Assembly (NCBI GenBank): GCA_027494055.1
Contig: JAOSJO010000027.1
Coordinates: forward strand, 159,661-223,660
Direction: 5' to 3'
DNA: 64,000 nt
From: Anaerolineae bacterium
GTDB taxonomy: Bacteria; Chloroflexota; Anaerolineae; Aggregatilineales; JAFGMM01
In this document: positions 31,131 to 41,876 of the stretch, piece by piece
Numbering within the stretch: position 1 is the first letter of the stretch
Layout of the letters: every line of letters starts with the position of its first letter
Translations under genes and position numbers: made by a program
Notes under the pieces: generated by a model
Told to the model about the DNA's origin: nothing
Seen by the model: the letters and a program-made list of their open reading frames with translations, nothing else
Database searches by the model: none

Positions 31131-32223
31131 CTAGCTACCGGACACTGAACAGAAGTTCGGTACGAACGTAAGCGGGATAGGGTCGTCGAGTGCCAGACAC
31201 CGCTCGATGAAGTCCCAGCCGAGACGGAAAACACTCAAATCGCGGCGGTCATGGCGATCAACTGCATCGGTTTGGTGGGAGGCAATGGTGTGTTCACCGA
31301 CCGCGACGAGCCAGACATAGAGGATGCACACGGCAAGGGTGAGCCGGGACAGACGTAAGAAATGCTGCAAGTGGGTCGCTTCGAGGTCAAAGCCATGCCC
31401 TTTCAGATCGCCGAACAGTTCCTCAATCCACATGCGGCGGCGGTAGAGCTTCAGCGCCGCCTGCGCGCACGGAGGTTGGTGGCCAGGAACCAGGGTTGCG
31501 GCTCACCTTTGCGCCAATGGAGCACCAGGCAGGTCGGATAGGCGTTGCTCTTTGTCAACAGCACCCGTCCGATCCAGGCGGTAAGGCCCGGTTGCAGGGG
31601 CAGCAAGGCGTCCAGGCGCAGCCACCGGCCTGTGTTGTAGGGCTTACACAGGTGGTCGCCGGGTTGCCGCAGCGCGTAGTCCCACCCCCACACGTCCAAC
31701 TGCTCCAGCAGCAACGCATTGCCAAACTCGCAATCCCCCACCAGCGAGGCCTTCACCCCAGGCGGGATCAATCCCTGCACGTAGCGGAGCAGTTTGATCT
31801 GCTTGACCGTCGTGCTGTGCCCCCGGCGATGACGCACCCAGGTCCACACCAGCGGCAGCGCGCGCCCCTGATACGCCACCACGACGATCAACAACTGAAA
31901 CCCGAACCCGATCCTCGTGCCGTCGATGATGAGGTGCAGCCGTCTGGCGCTCGACGCCGCCGCGATCAGGCGCACCGCAATCGGGCGATACCACTGCCGG
32001 GGACGGATCGCGCCGTTGTTCAGCAACCGACGCAGACGCTTCTCCAGGCTCGCTTTCTTGGCGCGCACCGGCAGCTTGCGCGCGATCAGGCTCAGGTGAC
32101 GCTGCGCGCCTGAAACAACGCGACGAGCAACAGCACCATGTTGGTCAGCCGACTTTCACACCCATCGGGCGCCAGTTGCGCCAGGCGCTGACGCCAGATA
32201 CGATGGAGTTGGGAGTTGTTCAT
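31131..32223 (-). CDS. IS4-family transposase
   Basis: ATG 32223 (MNNSQLHRIWRQRLAQLAPD). Breaks near 32105 and 31455. The DDE core is seen in LHLIIDGTRIGFG (first Asp), KASLVGDCEFGNALLLEQL (second Asp) and the IS4 signature Y-X2-R-X3-E-X6-K in YRRRMWIEELFGDLKGHG. About 360 residues when joined. It is uncertain whether the breaks are decay or sequencing errors. The stop uses bases at the element edge. Confidence 0.85.
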
Positions 32224-32324
32224 CGGGCCGCTCCTCTGGATCAAGTTGTGGTTGGTGCTTCAACTTTACCAGGGAAACCCTTTGTTCAACTCCTCGATCA
32301 TTTGTTCAAGTGTCCGGTGGCTAG
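31133..32324 (-). mobile_element. IS4-family-like insertion sequence, 1192 bp
   Basis: Ends: left AGCTACCGGACACTGAACAG; right end read inward CTAGCCACCGGACACTTGAA. The shared ACCGGACACT core with flanking bases gives imperfect inverted repeats. It is flanked by the 11-base direct repeat CAACGAAATCT (31122-31132 and 32325-32335), a typical IS4-type target duplication. It carries one transposase gene. It is much more GC-rich than the island it entered. Confidence 0.88.
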
Positions 32325-33115
32325 CAACGAAATCTTCGATAGCAAAGATTGAGACCTTCTTGTCAATGCCTTCATAATTTGCCAGACCCCTAGCTCTCTC
32401 AACCGTGTTTCGAGGTACCAACAAAACAGGATGAAGCCCTAGAGATAGATTGTCGGCGCTTTTTTCTTACAACCGGCGGAGCGGGACTGGCCGTAACGTG
32501 ATAGACAGTATCGCCAACCACAAAATCACCTGATCTCTGCGTCTGAACATCAGCAGCGAATGCTGCATGAACGTCTACTCGCTGTCCTGGGAAACGAAGC
32601 TCGAGTTTAGCGCCAACCAGATGCTGTTCAACGCGGCCACCTGACTTAGAATGTGAGCTTTCAAGTATTTGCTCGACCCATGTGACAGGGATTCTCCTCG
32701 ATCACAGGTTATGGTCATATGTTGACGCTCGAACCAGTTACTGATTTCGTGAAGCACGGGTTCGACAAGCTGAATGACCGCGCTTTCTCTACGAGCGTCA
32801 GGGAACGGCGCAAGCGCCTTGCCACAATCAATGGCCTCAGCGAGTCGCCTGAACTTCTCAGTTGAACGGGTCGTAACGCCATCTGCCAGAAATACCCGCG
32901 TCTCGCCATTTCGCGCCAAAGTGTTTCGCAACGCCTCACCGCGCCCGCCTACAAGCTGTCCTCCAGACGTAAAAATGTCTTTGTTGGAGAGGGGCGCATA
33001 GTCGCGCAGTCTATCAAGTACTACGATAGCTCCAGCCAGAGTGCTTCGCGCTGTTCCTTCTTGCTGGAGCCAGCGGACAATCGCATTTCGCAGACTATCA
33101 ATAGGATTCGTTTGT

Positions 33116-33546
33116 TCAGCCATTCTGTTCACCTAGAATCGCGTGTATTTGGTCCAATAGCATTTGGCATTCATTCTTGTCTTTCAACTGATGTTCCCAA
33201 ATGCGAAAAACGCGCCACCCCGCATCGCGCAATTGCATGTCGTGCAACTGGTCGCGTTTGATGTTACGTTGAATCTTTCGTTCCCAGTACTCATGGTTCG
33301 TTTCAGGCAATGGACGCTTGCAGTGGGGGCAGCCGTGCCAATAACACCCATCAACAAAGATTGCGACCTTGTAGTCGGGAAAAGCAAAGTCTGGCTTGCC
33401 GGGGGCGTCTTCATAGTTCAACCGCCAACCACTCAGACGGTGTGATCCTGCCAGCATCGCGTGAAGCCGCCTTTCCAGACTTGTGCGTTTGCTTTTACTG
33501 ACTGCATCGTTCGTTTGCGGTCGGCGGGCGTTAGATTATCTGGCAT
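33116..33546 (-). CDS. vsr: Very short patch repair endonuclease (Vsr)
   Basis: About 143 residues from ATG 33546 (MPDNLTPADRKRTMQSVK), with a one-base break near 33497 in an A run. The core has KPDFAFPDYKVAIFVDGCYWHGCPHC, with catalytic Asp and zinc-binding Cys/His, and EYWERKIQRNIKRD. Vsr nicks T:G mismatches made when 5-methylcytosine deaminates, so it accompanies C5 methyltransferases such as the one at 29865-31008. Its stop overlaps the start of the DUF4928-like gene, which suggests co-transcription. Confidence 0.92.
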
Positions 33547-33631
33547 GATGGATTCCTAATCAGGCCTTACCTGATTAACATAGTAGCCCAGGTACATCGC
33601 GCCGGCAACCGATGGCGGTATACTCTCCGCC

Positions 33632-35465
33632 ATGGCCCAACCAACTCGCCAACCCCGCGATCCCACTGCCCTGCTGATCTTCTGTGCGGCGCTGCTGCTC
33701 TGCCTGCTGGCCTACGCCGGGCGCACCTTCCTGATCGATGATTTCACCCTCCTGGCGAGCGCGGCCAACCTCGGCAGCGCGGGGCGCACCGACATCAACG
33801 AACTCGCCTACTCACATTGGGACCTCCCGCCGCCGGGCAGCCTCGGCGCGTTCGGCCCATCTGGCGACTACTACGCCAAGAAAGCGCCCGCCCCGGCGTG
33901 GCTCGCCGCGCCGCTCTTCCGCCTGGGGATGGCGGCCCCCTGGCTGCACAGCACCCACGCGGCGCTGCTGCTGAGTCCGCTGCTCACCGCCGCGACCGCC
34001 GCCCTGATCTACGACCTGGCGCGGCGCATGGGCTACGGGCGCGGCGTGGCGGCGGCGGGCGGCCTGCTCTACAGCGGGGCGAGCATGGCGCTGGTCTACA
34101 GCCGGTTCCTGCTCGGCGAGCCGGTGATGGCCTTCGGCCTGACGCTGGCGCTGTGGGGCGCGTGGCGCGCGCAGCATGAGGGGCGCGCAGTCGCGGGCGC
34201 GCTGGCCTGCGGCCTCGGCGTCGGGGCGGCGGCGGGCGGCAACCTGGCGCTGGCGGCGCTTGCGCCGCTCTTTGCGGTCTACCTCGCGCGCCGGCCGGGG
34301 GCGCTGCGCCGCCTCGCCTGGATGGGCGGCGCGCTGGCCGCCTGCCTGGCCCTGATTGGCCTGTACAACCTCGCCCGGTTTGGGACGGTCGCGCAGAGCG
34401 GCTACCACTTCGACGCGGGCGAGGGCTTCAACGCGCCGCTGTGGCTGGGCGTCTTCGGGCTGCTCCTCAGCCCGGCGCGCGGCCTGCTATGGTTCAACCC
34501 GCTGACGTGGCTTGCGCTGCCCGGCTGGCTCATGTGGCGGCGGCGCAACCCGGCGGAGGCGTGGCTGTCGCTGGCGGCGGTCGGCGCGCAGGTGGTGTTT
34601 TTCGGCGCATGGTGGGCGTGGGCCGGCGGGGTGAGCTGGGGGCCGCGCTTCCTGCTCGGAACCGCGCCCTTCCTCACGCTGGCGCTGCTGCCCGTGCTGG
34701 AACGCGCGCGGGCGGGCGGGCGGTGGCGCGCGGTCGCCGGCGTGGTGATCGCCCTGGCCGTGGCGGTGCAGGTCATCGGCGCGACCGCCGACGTGAACGT
34801 CTACGAGGGCCAGTTCAGCGCCGAGCACCCCCCACGGCGCGGACGGCCCGCCCGGCTACCCGCACGGGTGGCGCGCGCTGGCGGACCCGGCGCTCTCGCC
34901 CATCATCGGGAACGCGCGGTTGCTCCTCGAACGCGGGCCGGCGTCGGCGTGGGTTGGCGCGGGCGGCGTCGATTGGCGCGCGCTGGGCGCGCTGGCGTTT
35001 GCCCTGGCGGCGGTTGTCGCCGTCATGCGCTGGGGCGCGGCGCGCCGGGGGGCGGCGCTCGGCGCGGCGGCGCTGACGTTGCTGGCCGCGATCCTGGCGC
35101 TGGCCGGCCTGCCCACGCCGGCGACCGGCGGGGACGGCGCGCCGCTCCACGAGCTGCCGGCGGCGCTGGCGGCGCACGCACCGGGCGACGTGCTGCTCGT
35201 CCTCACCCCTGACCTGACCTGGGCGCTGGTCGAGCTGGCGGATCGCCCGCCGGCGGTGGGCCTGCCGCGCGGCGCGTGGCACGAGGACCCCCAGGCCAAC
35301 GCCCTCCTCGAACGCGCGCTCGACGGCGCGCAGCGCGCGTGGCTGCTCACCTACGACCCGCCGCCGCCCTCGTGGTACGAGGACCGCCTGCGCGCGGCGG
35401 GCGCGCTGGTCGATGCGCGCGTGCTCGATGGCTACCGCCTGGCGCTCTACGCGCTCGCGGAATAG
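33632..35465 (+). CDS. Polytopic membrane protein, GT39-like
   Basis: About 611 residues with a break near 34835. About ten hydrophobic spans: TALLIFCAALLLCLLAYAG first, then clusters to VIALAVAVQVIGATADV. The first loop has FLIDDFTLL, in the place where GT-C glycosyltransferases carry acidic catalytic residues. The C-terminal 190 residues have two more spans and a soluble end (DVLLVLTPDLTWALVELAD). Most likely a lipid-linked-sugar glycosyltransferase or a relative. Convergent with a second such gene; both probably serve cell-surface glycans. Confidence 0.7.
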
Positions 35466-35489
35466 ACCCGGTCTCGGGATGTGGCGCGG

Positions 35490-37786
35490 CTAGCGCACGC
35501 GCACCGCGACCGTGGCGGCGTCCGTGCCGTCCTCAAACGGGACGCGGACGCCCGTGAGCGGGTCAGTACAGCCCGACGCGCAGCGCGTACGCGCCGGGGG
35601 GGAGGTCGGCGGGCAGTTTAGCGTGTGCGTCTGGTAGAACACCTCGCCCGCCCGCCATTGCAGCGAGGGCACGTGCAGCGCGTCATCCTGCGCCAGCACC
35701 GCCGTCTGCGCCGCGTCCATCAGGTGCACGAAGACCCGCAGCCGCGCCGCGCTCGGCGCGCGCGTCGCCCACACGCTGAGCAGGTTCGCCGTCCCACCCG
35801 GCGTCATGCTGTCCCATGCGACCGCCTGTAACGCAGCGTATGCGTTGGCCGCGCCCGCCGGCGTCACCGTGTAGCCGTCCGGCGGGCTGACCGCGCGCGT
35901 GACCGTCCAGCGCGTGAAGCCGGCGGCGTCAACCGGCGCGCCGGCCTCGCCGAGCATGGCCGATACCGCCGGATGCAGCGCGAACATATCGGGCACGAGC
36001 ACCTGCGCCGGGGGCGCGCCCGCCGGCAGGAGCAGCGCGCCCTGCCCGTCGAAGAAGGACGGCGCGAGGTCCTGCCGCGCCATGAGCAGGCGCAGCGACA
36101 TCGGGTCAACCCAGTCGGGCGTCAGCCCCGCGATGCTGATGGGGGCGTCGCCTTCGGCGGCGGTGTCCTCAGCAGCGTCGAGATAGCGGGCGATCTGGTA
36201 CAGGTCGTCCTGATAGAGGAACCGCACGACCGGGTTGTCCGCCCAGGCGGGCAGGTCGCGCGCGGTCAGAACGATGTTGAGGCCGAACGTCACGGCCAGC
36301 AGCCCCGCCGCCAACCACCGCCCCGCCCTGCCCCAGCGCGCGCTCAGCCACCGCCAGACGGCGTAAGCGCCCAACCCCACGTAGAAGAACAGCACCGCCA
36401 GCAGCCCGATGGGCCGCGACGGGTTGCGCGCGTCGGAGGTCAGGATGGTCGGCGCGAGCATGGCGGCGCTGAGCAGGAGGACTATGAGATAGGGCAGGCG
36501 TTGCTGCCTTACCTGTTCGGCAAATCGCGGCTTGGTAGCTCCCTGGGCGCTAGCAGAAGGGGTATCCGGTGCGTGGAAGGGTCGCAGCTCCCCTTCGCCC
36601 TGTGATGGTTCAGGGGCGGACAGGGTTGAGTCTTGGCGCGAAATGGGTGAGGCTGTAGGGGCAAGGCATGCCTTGCCCCTACTCAAAGGACCTTGAATAT
36701 GTTGATTGGCGCTTGGAAGTCTCGTTTGCCTGTCCGTCCCCAACCCATGTGATGGAGAGGGGGAGTCAGGGGGTGATGCAGCGGCGCGCGCGCCGGGCCG
36801 CACCGCCCGCCACACCGCCAGCGCCACACCCAGGTAGAACAGCGCGCTCATCAGCGGCTCCGGAAAGACGGGGCGCCACTGCAGGTTGTACTCCAGGCCG
36901 TGGTCGCCCTCGACCGTGAACATGCTCAGCACCAGTGGGATGTTGCGCAGGATGGGTGCGAAGTCGCCCGCGAGCGCGGCGCGGAGCGGTTCATCGACCT
37001 GAGCGGCGCGCGCGGCGACCTCCGGGTGGGCCTGCCGGTAGACCACGAGCGGCGTCACGATCAGCACGGCGAGCACGACCGCCGCCGCCAGCCCCAGCCA
37101 GCGCCCGCGCATCCGTTCCCGCTCGCAGCACGCCAGGTAGAGGATGAGCGGCGCGACGAAGAGCGGCAGCCCCCACGCGCCAGGGAACGCATACGGCGCA
37201 AGGCCGAGGCACGCGCCCGCCAGCGCGAAGCGCGCGCGCCTCCCCAGCGCCCGGCGTCGTCGGTGAGCGCGCGGTACAGGGTGTAGGCCGCCAGCGCGAT
37301 CACGACCGGGAGCGTCATGTTGCGCACCGCCAGCCGCGAGAACAGCACCGCCCAGAAGCTGCTCGCGAGCGCGAGCGCCGCCAGCAGCCCCACCGCCCGG
37401 TTGAACAGCCGCGCGCCGAGCGCGACCGTCAGCGCCACGAGCGCCGTCCCCAGCGCGACCGAGGGCAGCCGCATTGCCACCAGGTTCTCGCCAAGCGCCG
37501 CGACGCTCCGCGCCTGGAGGAAGAAGTAGAGCGCCTCGCGCCCGCCGCCCTGTGTGTAGTAAGGCGCAATCACGCCGTCGAGCACCTGCTGCACGTTGAG
37601 GCGGTTCCATACCTCGTCGTGGATGATGCCCGGCGGCAGTTCGGTGATGAGCACGGCGCGAAACGCGCCCGCCAGCATCAGGACGGCGAGCGCCGCCAGC
37701 CAGTACCCAGGGCGCCGGTTGGGGCGGCTCTCCAAATTGAGAGAGGCGGGGGGCTTAAGCCCCTTCTCCTGGCTTTCGACACTCAT
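35490..37786 (-). CDS. GT39-like membrane glycosyltransferase with an embedded palindromic repeat
   Basis: About 765 residues from ATG 37786, with a break near 37240. The first periplasmic loop has PPGIIHDEVWNRLNVQQVLDG, the acidic DE pair typical of GT-C/ArnT-like enzymes; about 11 spans follow. Between two spans, residues encoded by about 36560-36780 are low-complexity (SPPDSPSPSHGLGTD, ISRQDSTLSAPEPSQGEGE) and correspond to repeat DNA with a perfect 28-base palindrome. The C-terminal third is a soluble periplasmic domain. ATGA overlap (4 bases) with the upstream GT gene implies coupled translation. Confidence 0.8.
36655..36682. repeat. Perfect 28-base palindrome inside a coding region
   Basis: Arm GTAGGGGCAAGGCA followed directly by its complement, with no loop. 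It sits in a wider repeat-like patch (about 36560-36780) within the GT39-like gene and keeps the frame open. Confidence 0.85.
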
Positions 37787-39438
37787 GGCATCTCGTATCG
37801 GGCGATCTGGAACGCATCCACGTGCACGTTGCTGACCTCGACGTAGCCCGGCGCGGCGTCGGCGATCCAGGCGTTGTCAACCGGGAGCGTCTGCAACAGC
37901 CAGAAACGGTCGTGCGCCCCCACCTGCGCCGCGAACGCCGCGGCGAACGCCTCCGAGCCGGGCGACCACCCGCCCGCCAGCGTGCCGAACCACGCCGGTT
38001 CGGGGTGCGGCGGCAGCAGCGTGTCGAGGTAGTGGGCCAGCGGCAGGTCGTGCAGGAAGTTGTTCGTCTGCACGAAGACCGGGTCGCCGGGCTGGTACGT
38101 TCGCGCCAGCGCCGTGACCGCGTCGCGATAGTGCGGGTCCGCCGCCTGGAAGGCGTTGTAGCCGGTCAGGTTGCCGGCCACGAGCAGCGCCAGCAGCGCC
38201 ACGCCCAGCCAGCGCGGCAGCCGGTCGAGGCCCACGCCGATCAGGACCGCCAGCGCCGGCAGGGCCGGCAGCGCATTGCGCGGCTGGTAGTGCGGCGCGA
38301 GCAGGTTCGAGGCCCACATCAACGCCAGCCAGCCGACGCCCCACGCCGCCAGGAACCCAACCGCGCGCGGCGCGTGGATACGGAGGGGCAGGGCGCTCTG
38401 CCCCCGGCGCGCAAGCAGGGCGACGGCGCAGAGCGCAAGGTAGAGCACGGCCTGCCCGGCGAAGAAGTCGCGCGATAGTGTGTTCGTGATGGTCTCCAGG
38501 CTGGTCGGTTGCGCGTGGCTGTGGATGGGCACGTACTCCGCCGACGTGAGCTGCGCGAGGAAGGTCGGCAGCCAAGGCAGGAAGAGCAACCCGGCCACGA
38601 GCGGCAGCGCCAGGGGCCAAAGCGTGCGCCATTGCGTGCGCTCGCGCCGCCGCACGGCGACGGCATACGCCAGTTGTATCGGGATGACGAACAGCGCCAG
38701 GTATTGGACGTAGACCGCGGCGGTGGTAACGAGCATGTAGGCCAGCGCGGTCGCGCGGCGGGGGCGGGTGAGGGGTGCTTTCCATCTTGGGCTTTGGGGC
38801 GCGCCTGCGGTCCGCGAATGTTCTGCCTGTTCTACCTCACCCCCCGACCCCCTCTCCATAAAACGGAGAGGGGGTGAATAAGAATGTTGTAAGTCCCCTC
38901 TCCACTTGTGGAGAGGGGATTTAGGGGTGAGGTTCTGCCGGCGCATGAAGCTCCCCCCATCTTGGATTGCACTCTGGGCGAGGCGCCGCCAGTAGAGCCA
39001 CATCGACGCGGCGACGAGCAGCGCAAGCGCCGCGTACATGCGCACCTCCTGCGCGAACCGGATGTGGAACGGCATGGTGCACAGCGCCAGCGCCGCGAAA
39101 GCGCCCGCCGCCCGCGCGCGGTACAGATCGACGGTGAGGCGATAGGCCACCGCCGCCGCCAGCAGGGCGCACAGCACAGATGAGTAACGCAGCGCCACCT
39201 CCGACAGGCCGGTGAGCGACGCCCAGGCGCTCAGCGTCAGGAAGTAGGCCGGCGAGTGGTAGTCCGCCCGGACGATGGCGACAATCGTCGCCGGCGCGCG
39301 GCTGCTGATCGCCTGCACCGACCACGCCTCATCGTACCACAGGCTGTGGCGCGCGGCGGGGTGCGTGATGAGCACGCCCGCGCCGACCAGCAGGGCCAGC
39401 GTGGCGAGCGCCAATCCGGTGCGGGCGTGTGCTGTCAT
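37783..39438 (-). CDS. GT39-like membrane glycosyltransferase with an embedded repeat
   Basis: About 551 residues from ATG 39438; the frame is intact. First span LALATLALLVGAGVLI, then loop SLWYDEAWSVQAISSR with the catalytic-type Asp-Glu, as in GT39/PMT-like enzymes. About ten spans follow. After YWRRLAQSAIQDGG comes a foreign-looking stretch (LTPKSPLHKWRGD, SPPLRFMERGSGGEV) encoded by the 98-base repeat at 38835-38932; the next span TALAYMLVTTAAVYVQYLAL resumes normally. Transfers sugar from a polyprenyl donor at the outer face of the membrane. Its stop overlaps the start of the next GT gene. Confidence 0.82.
   Translation of the reverse strand: MTAHARTGLALATLALLVGAGVLITHPAARHSLWYDEAWSVQAISSRAPATIVAIVRADYHSPAYFLTLSAWASLTGLSEVALRYSSVLCALLAAAVAYRLTVDLYRARAAGAFAALALCTMPFHIRFAQEVRMYAALALLVAASMWLYWRRLAQSAIQDGGSFMRRQNLTPKSPLHKWRGDLQHSYSPPLRFMERGSGGEVEQAEHSRTAGAPQSPRWKAPLTRPRRATALAYMLVTTAAVYVQYLALFVIPIQLAYAVAVRRRERTQWRTLWPLALPLVAGLLFLPWLPTFLAQLTSAEYVPIHSHAQPTSLETITNTLSRDFFAGQAVLYLALCAVALLARRGQSALPLRIHAPRAVGFLAAWGVGWLALMWASNLLAPHYQPRNALPALPALAVLIGVGLDRLPRWLGVALLALLVAGNLTGYNAFQAADPHYRDAVTALARTYQPGDPVFVQTNNFLHDLPLAHYLDTLLPPHPEPAWFGTLAGGWSPGSEAFAAAFAAQVGAHDRFWLLQTLPVDNAWIADAAPGYVEVSNVHVDAFQIARYEMP
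38835..38932. repeat. Three-stem palindromic repeat, copy inside a coding gene
   Basis: Outer arms CCTCACCCC / GGGGTGAGG; inner hairpins ACCCCCTCTCC / GGAGAGGGGGT (38847-38875) and CCCCTCTCCAC / GTGGAGAGGGG (38895-38918). A relative with the same plan is intergenic at 58314-58440. Confidence 0.88.
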
Positions 39439-39508
39439 CGCATCTGGGAAGAGGCGGCGCGGCGCGCGGCGTTCGCCCACACCGCGCCGCCTCGGCGGGT
39501 AAAAGGGG

Positions 39509-41827
39509 CTACTGGATGGTCATGCTCGCCTGCACGCCGAACGACGTGCCGTCGGGGGCCTTCGGGATGAAGTCCATGCGGACGATGCGCCCGACGTAGG
39601 TCCCCGGCTCGAACGGGGGCGCGCGGGTCGATGAGCCAGATGTTCAGCGGCACCGCGAAGCTCTCGCCCGGCAGCAGGTCATTCGGCGGCTTGGGCGAGC
39701 CATCGTAGTCACGGCCACAGCGGAACCAGCCACCGGTCAGGGTCTGGGTCCACTCGAAGCCGCCCTGCGCGGTTGGCTCGAAGCCCGTACCGACAATCTC
39801 CTCATTGTATTCGCAGCCCGCGTAGGCGCGGAACTGCCGGCCCGTGTCAAGGGTGATGACGAACTCCCAGAGCGGCGCGTTGCCGTCGATCATGGGGGCG
39901 GGCGGGTCGCCCTCGTTGGACTTGAGCAGCGTCACCCAGCGCAGGCCGCCGTCGGCGTTGCGCTCCGGGTACCAGTTGCCGCTGGCGAGCGCCGGCTGCA
40001 AGCCTTGGTTGGTGACGTGGATCATCATGAACGCCTGACGCCCGTCCTCGCTGTAGCGCAGGTCCTGGACGGTGAAGCTCGCGCCGCCGCTAGCCGGGGC
40101 CGAGACGCCAGCCTCCGCCCCGGCCTCGGCGGAGGTCTCCTCGCCGCCGATGGCGAGCGGGAGTTCGCTGATCGGCACCACTTCGTTACCCCTGGTGACT
40201 TCGATCCAGTTGGCCGAGACCCAGCCCTCGATGTTGATCTCGCCGCTCGCGCGGATGTAGACCCAGTCGTTGCTGGCGTCGCGCCCGGCGACCTCAACCT
40301 GGTAGCCGGAGGGCAGGCCGCGAATCGGCTGAGGGTCGTAGCTCAGGCCCGGCCCCCGACGCACGGTCAGGAAGAAGCCTGCGTCGGTCGTGACCGTCCC
40401 GACGATGGGGCCGGCCTCGGCGGCGGTAGGCGTCGCCGTGGGTATGGGCGTCGGCGTGGGTTCCTCCGGCTGGGCCTCTCCCGCCGGTTCGGCCTCCGCC
40501 GCAGGAGCGGCTTCCTCTTCTTCCGGCGCGGCCACGGCGAGCGTCAGGTCGGTGGGGACCGTCGCGACCGAGAACATGAGCGGCTGCACGATCTGGGTGC
40601 CGCTCGGCGAGGGGATCACGACGACGGTGTAGGCGCGCCCGGCCTGGAGCGCGGTGCGGCTGAGTTGCAGCAAAGCGTCGCCGCTGGCTGCGTCGGCCAC
40701 GCCCAGGTCATAGGCGCCGGGCGGCAGCTCGACGCCGGGCGACTGCTGTGCAAAGCCCAGGTTCTCAAAGACCGGCGTGCCATCGGGCAGCGCCACGTTG
40801 ACGTTGGGCGCGTCGGGATAGGCGTGGATGGCGGTCAGGCGCGCGCTGCCGGCGCTTGGGGCGACTGGTCCTCCGCGTAGAGGACGAGTTGCAGTTCGGC
40901 GACGTTGCCGAGCGCCATCAGCGTGCGCGCCTCGCCCGCGCCGAGCGCGAAAGCGGCGGCGGTCACTGCGCCCTCAGCGGGGTCGCTGCCGGCGACGAAG
41001 AACGCCACGGTGTAGTCGCCCGGCGGCAGCGCGAGGGCCTCTGTGGCGCTGCCAAAGGTCAGCGCCGAGACGGCCTTTACGTCGTTCAGGTACACGTCAA
41101 CCGGCGGCGCGTCCGGCGAGGCGTGGCCCACCCGCAGCATAGCGGAGGGCGTCTCTGCCGGGAGGGTGGCTGCGGACAGCGCCAGGCTGCCCCCGTCGAG
41201 CACCACGATGGTGTGCAGCGTGCCGGTGTTGACGTACAACATGCCAGAGCCGGGGAGCGCGGTCCCATCGCCGCCGGTCGCCACGATGTCGAGGTCGTAG
41301 GCGTCGGCGCTCAGGTCCGCCGGCGCGGAGGCCTTGCCCTGCCCCACGCCGCCGATCAGGGTCGCGCCGTCGGCGGTCACGATGTCAACCGCGTCGAGTT
41401 CGGCGGAGGCGTTGATGACGACCAGCCGGCCCGTGCCCAGGTCAAGCGGCGCGAGGTCGTCGCGGAACGCGCTCAGCTCCAGCGCATCGCCTGGGCCAAG
41501 CGCCACCGCTGTGACGGCGTCGCCGGCGGCGAGGGTCACGGGCGCTTCGACGACGGAGGTCGCCTCGCCCGCGATGTTGACGCCGACGGTGTAGTCGCCT
41601 GCCGGCAGCAGGAAGTAATCCGTCGCCTGGCCGAACGTCACGCCCTCGGCGATCACCGCGCCGTCGAGCGTGATGTCTACGGCGGGGGCGTCGGCGGAGG
41701 CGTGGACGGCGCGCACGCGCGCGACAGCGCCCTCGCTCCCGGTCTCCTGCGCCTGCGCCGGCATGGCAAGCGCGGCCAGCGCCAGGACAAGCACGAAACC
41801 GATCTTGATCACAGCCTTGCTACTCAT
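39509..41827 (-). CDS. Exported protein with DUF4397 repeats and an SH3-like domain
   Basis: About 772 residues from ATG 41827 (AGGAGAG upstream), with breaks near 40855 and 39625. Signal peptide ends PAQAQ. Three DUF4397-type repeats follow, recognisable by VRAVHASADAPAVDITLDG, LRVGHASPDAPPVDVYLND and AIHAYPDAPNVNVALPDG. Then an acidic Pro/Thr linker, an SH3_3-like domain (LTVRRGPGLSYDPQPIRGLP to DWVYI) and a C-terminal beta domain ending VQASMTIQ. Such proteins sit in the cell envelope; ligands are unknown. Downstream of it come the GT genes on the same strand. Confidence 0.78.
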
Positions 41828-41876
41828 GTCGTGTTCTCTCCTCACGGTTGCGTTATGCGCGCTTCGCCTGTCATGC

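Larger units (their letters stand above)
30988..33132 (-). pseudogene. DUF4928-like restriction-modification gene, split by an insertion sequence
   Basis: The N-terminal half (MNRMAEQTNPIDSLRNAIV to about 32340) and the C-terminal 45 residues (from FVGQNLMEVADSKSETYFEV, 31121 downward) lie on either side of the IS at 31133-32324. Removing the IS and one 11-base target copy rejoins the frame exactly as IEDFVGQNLMEV and gives about 314 residues, ending SLRINLR. Two single-base breaks (near 32610 and 32475) remain. I connect it to DUF4928, a family of about this length found beside cytosine methyltransferases and Vsr; the name is from memory. A role as restriction enzyme or accessory is inference. 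The insertion should inactivate it. Confidence 0.7.
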
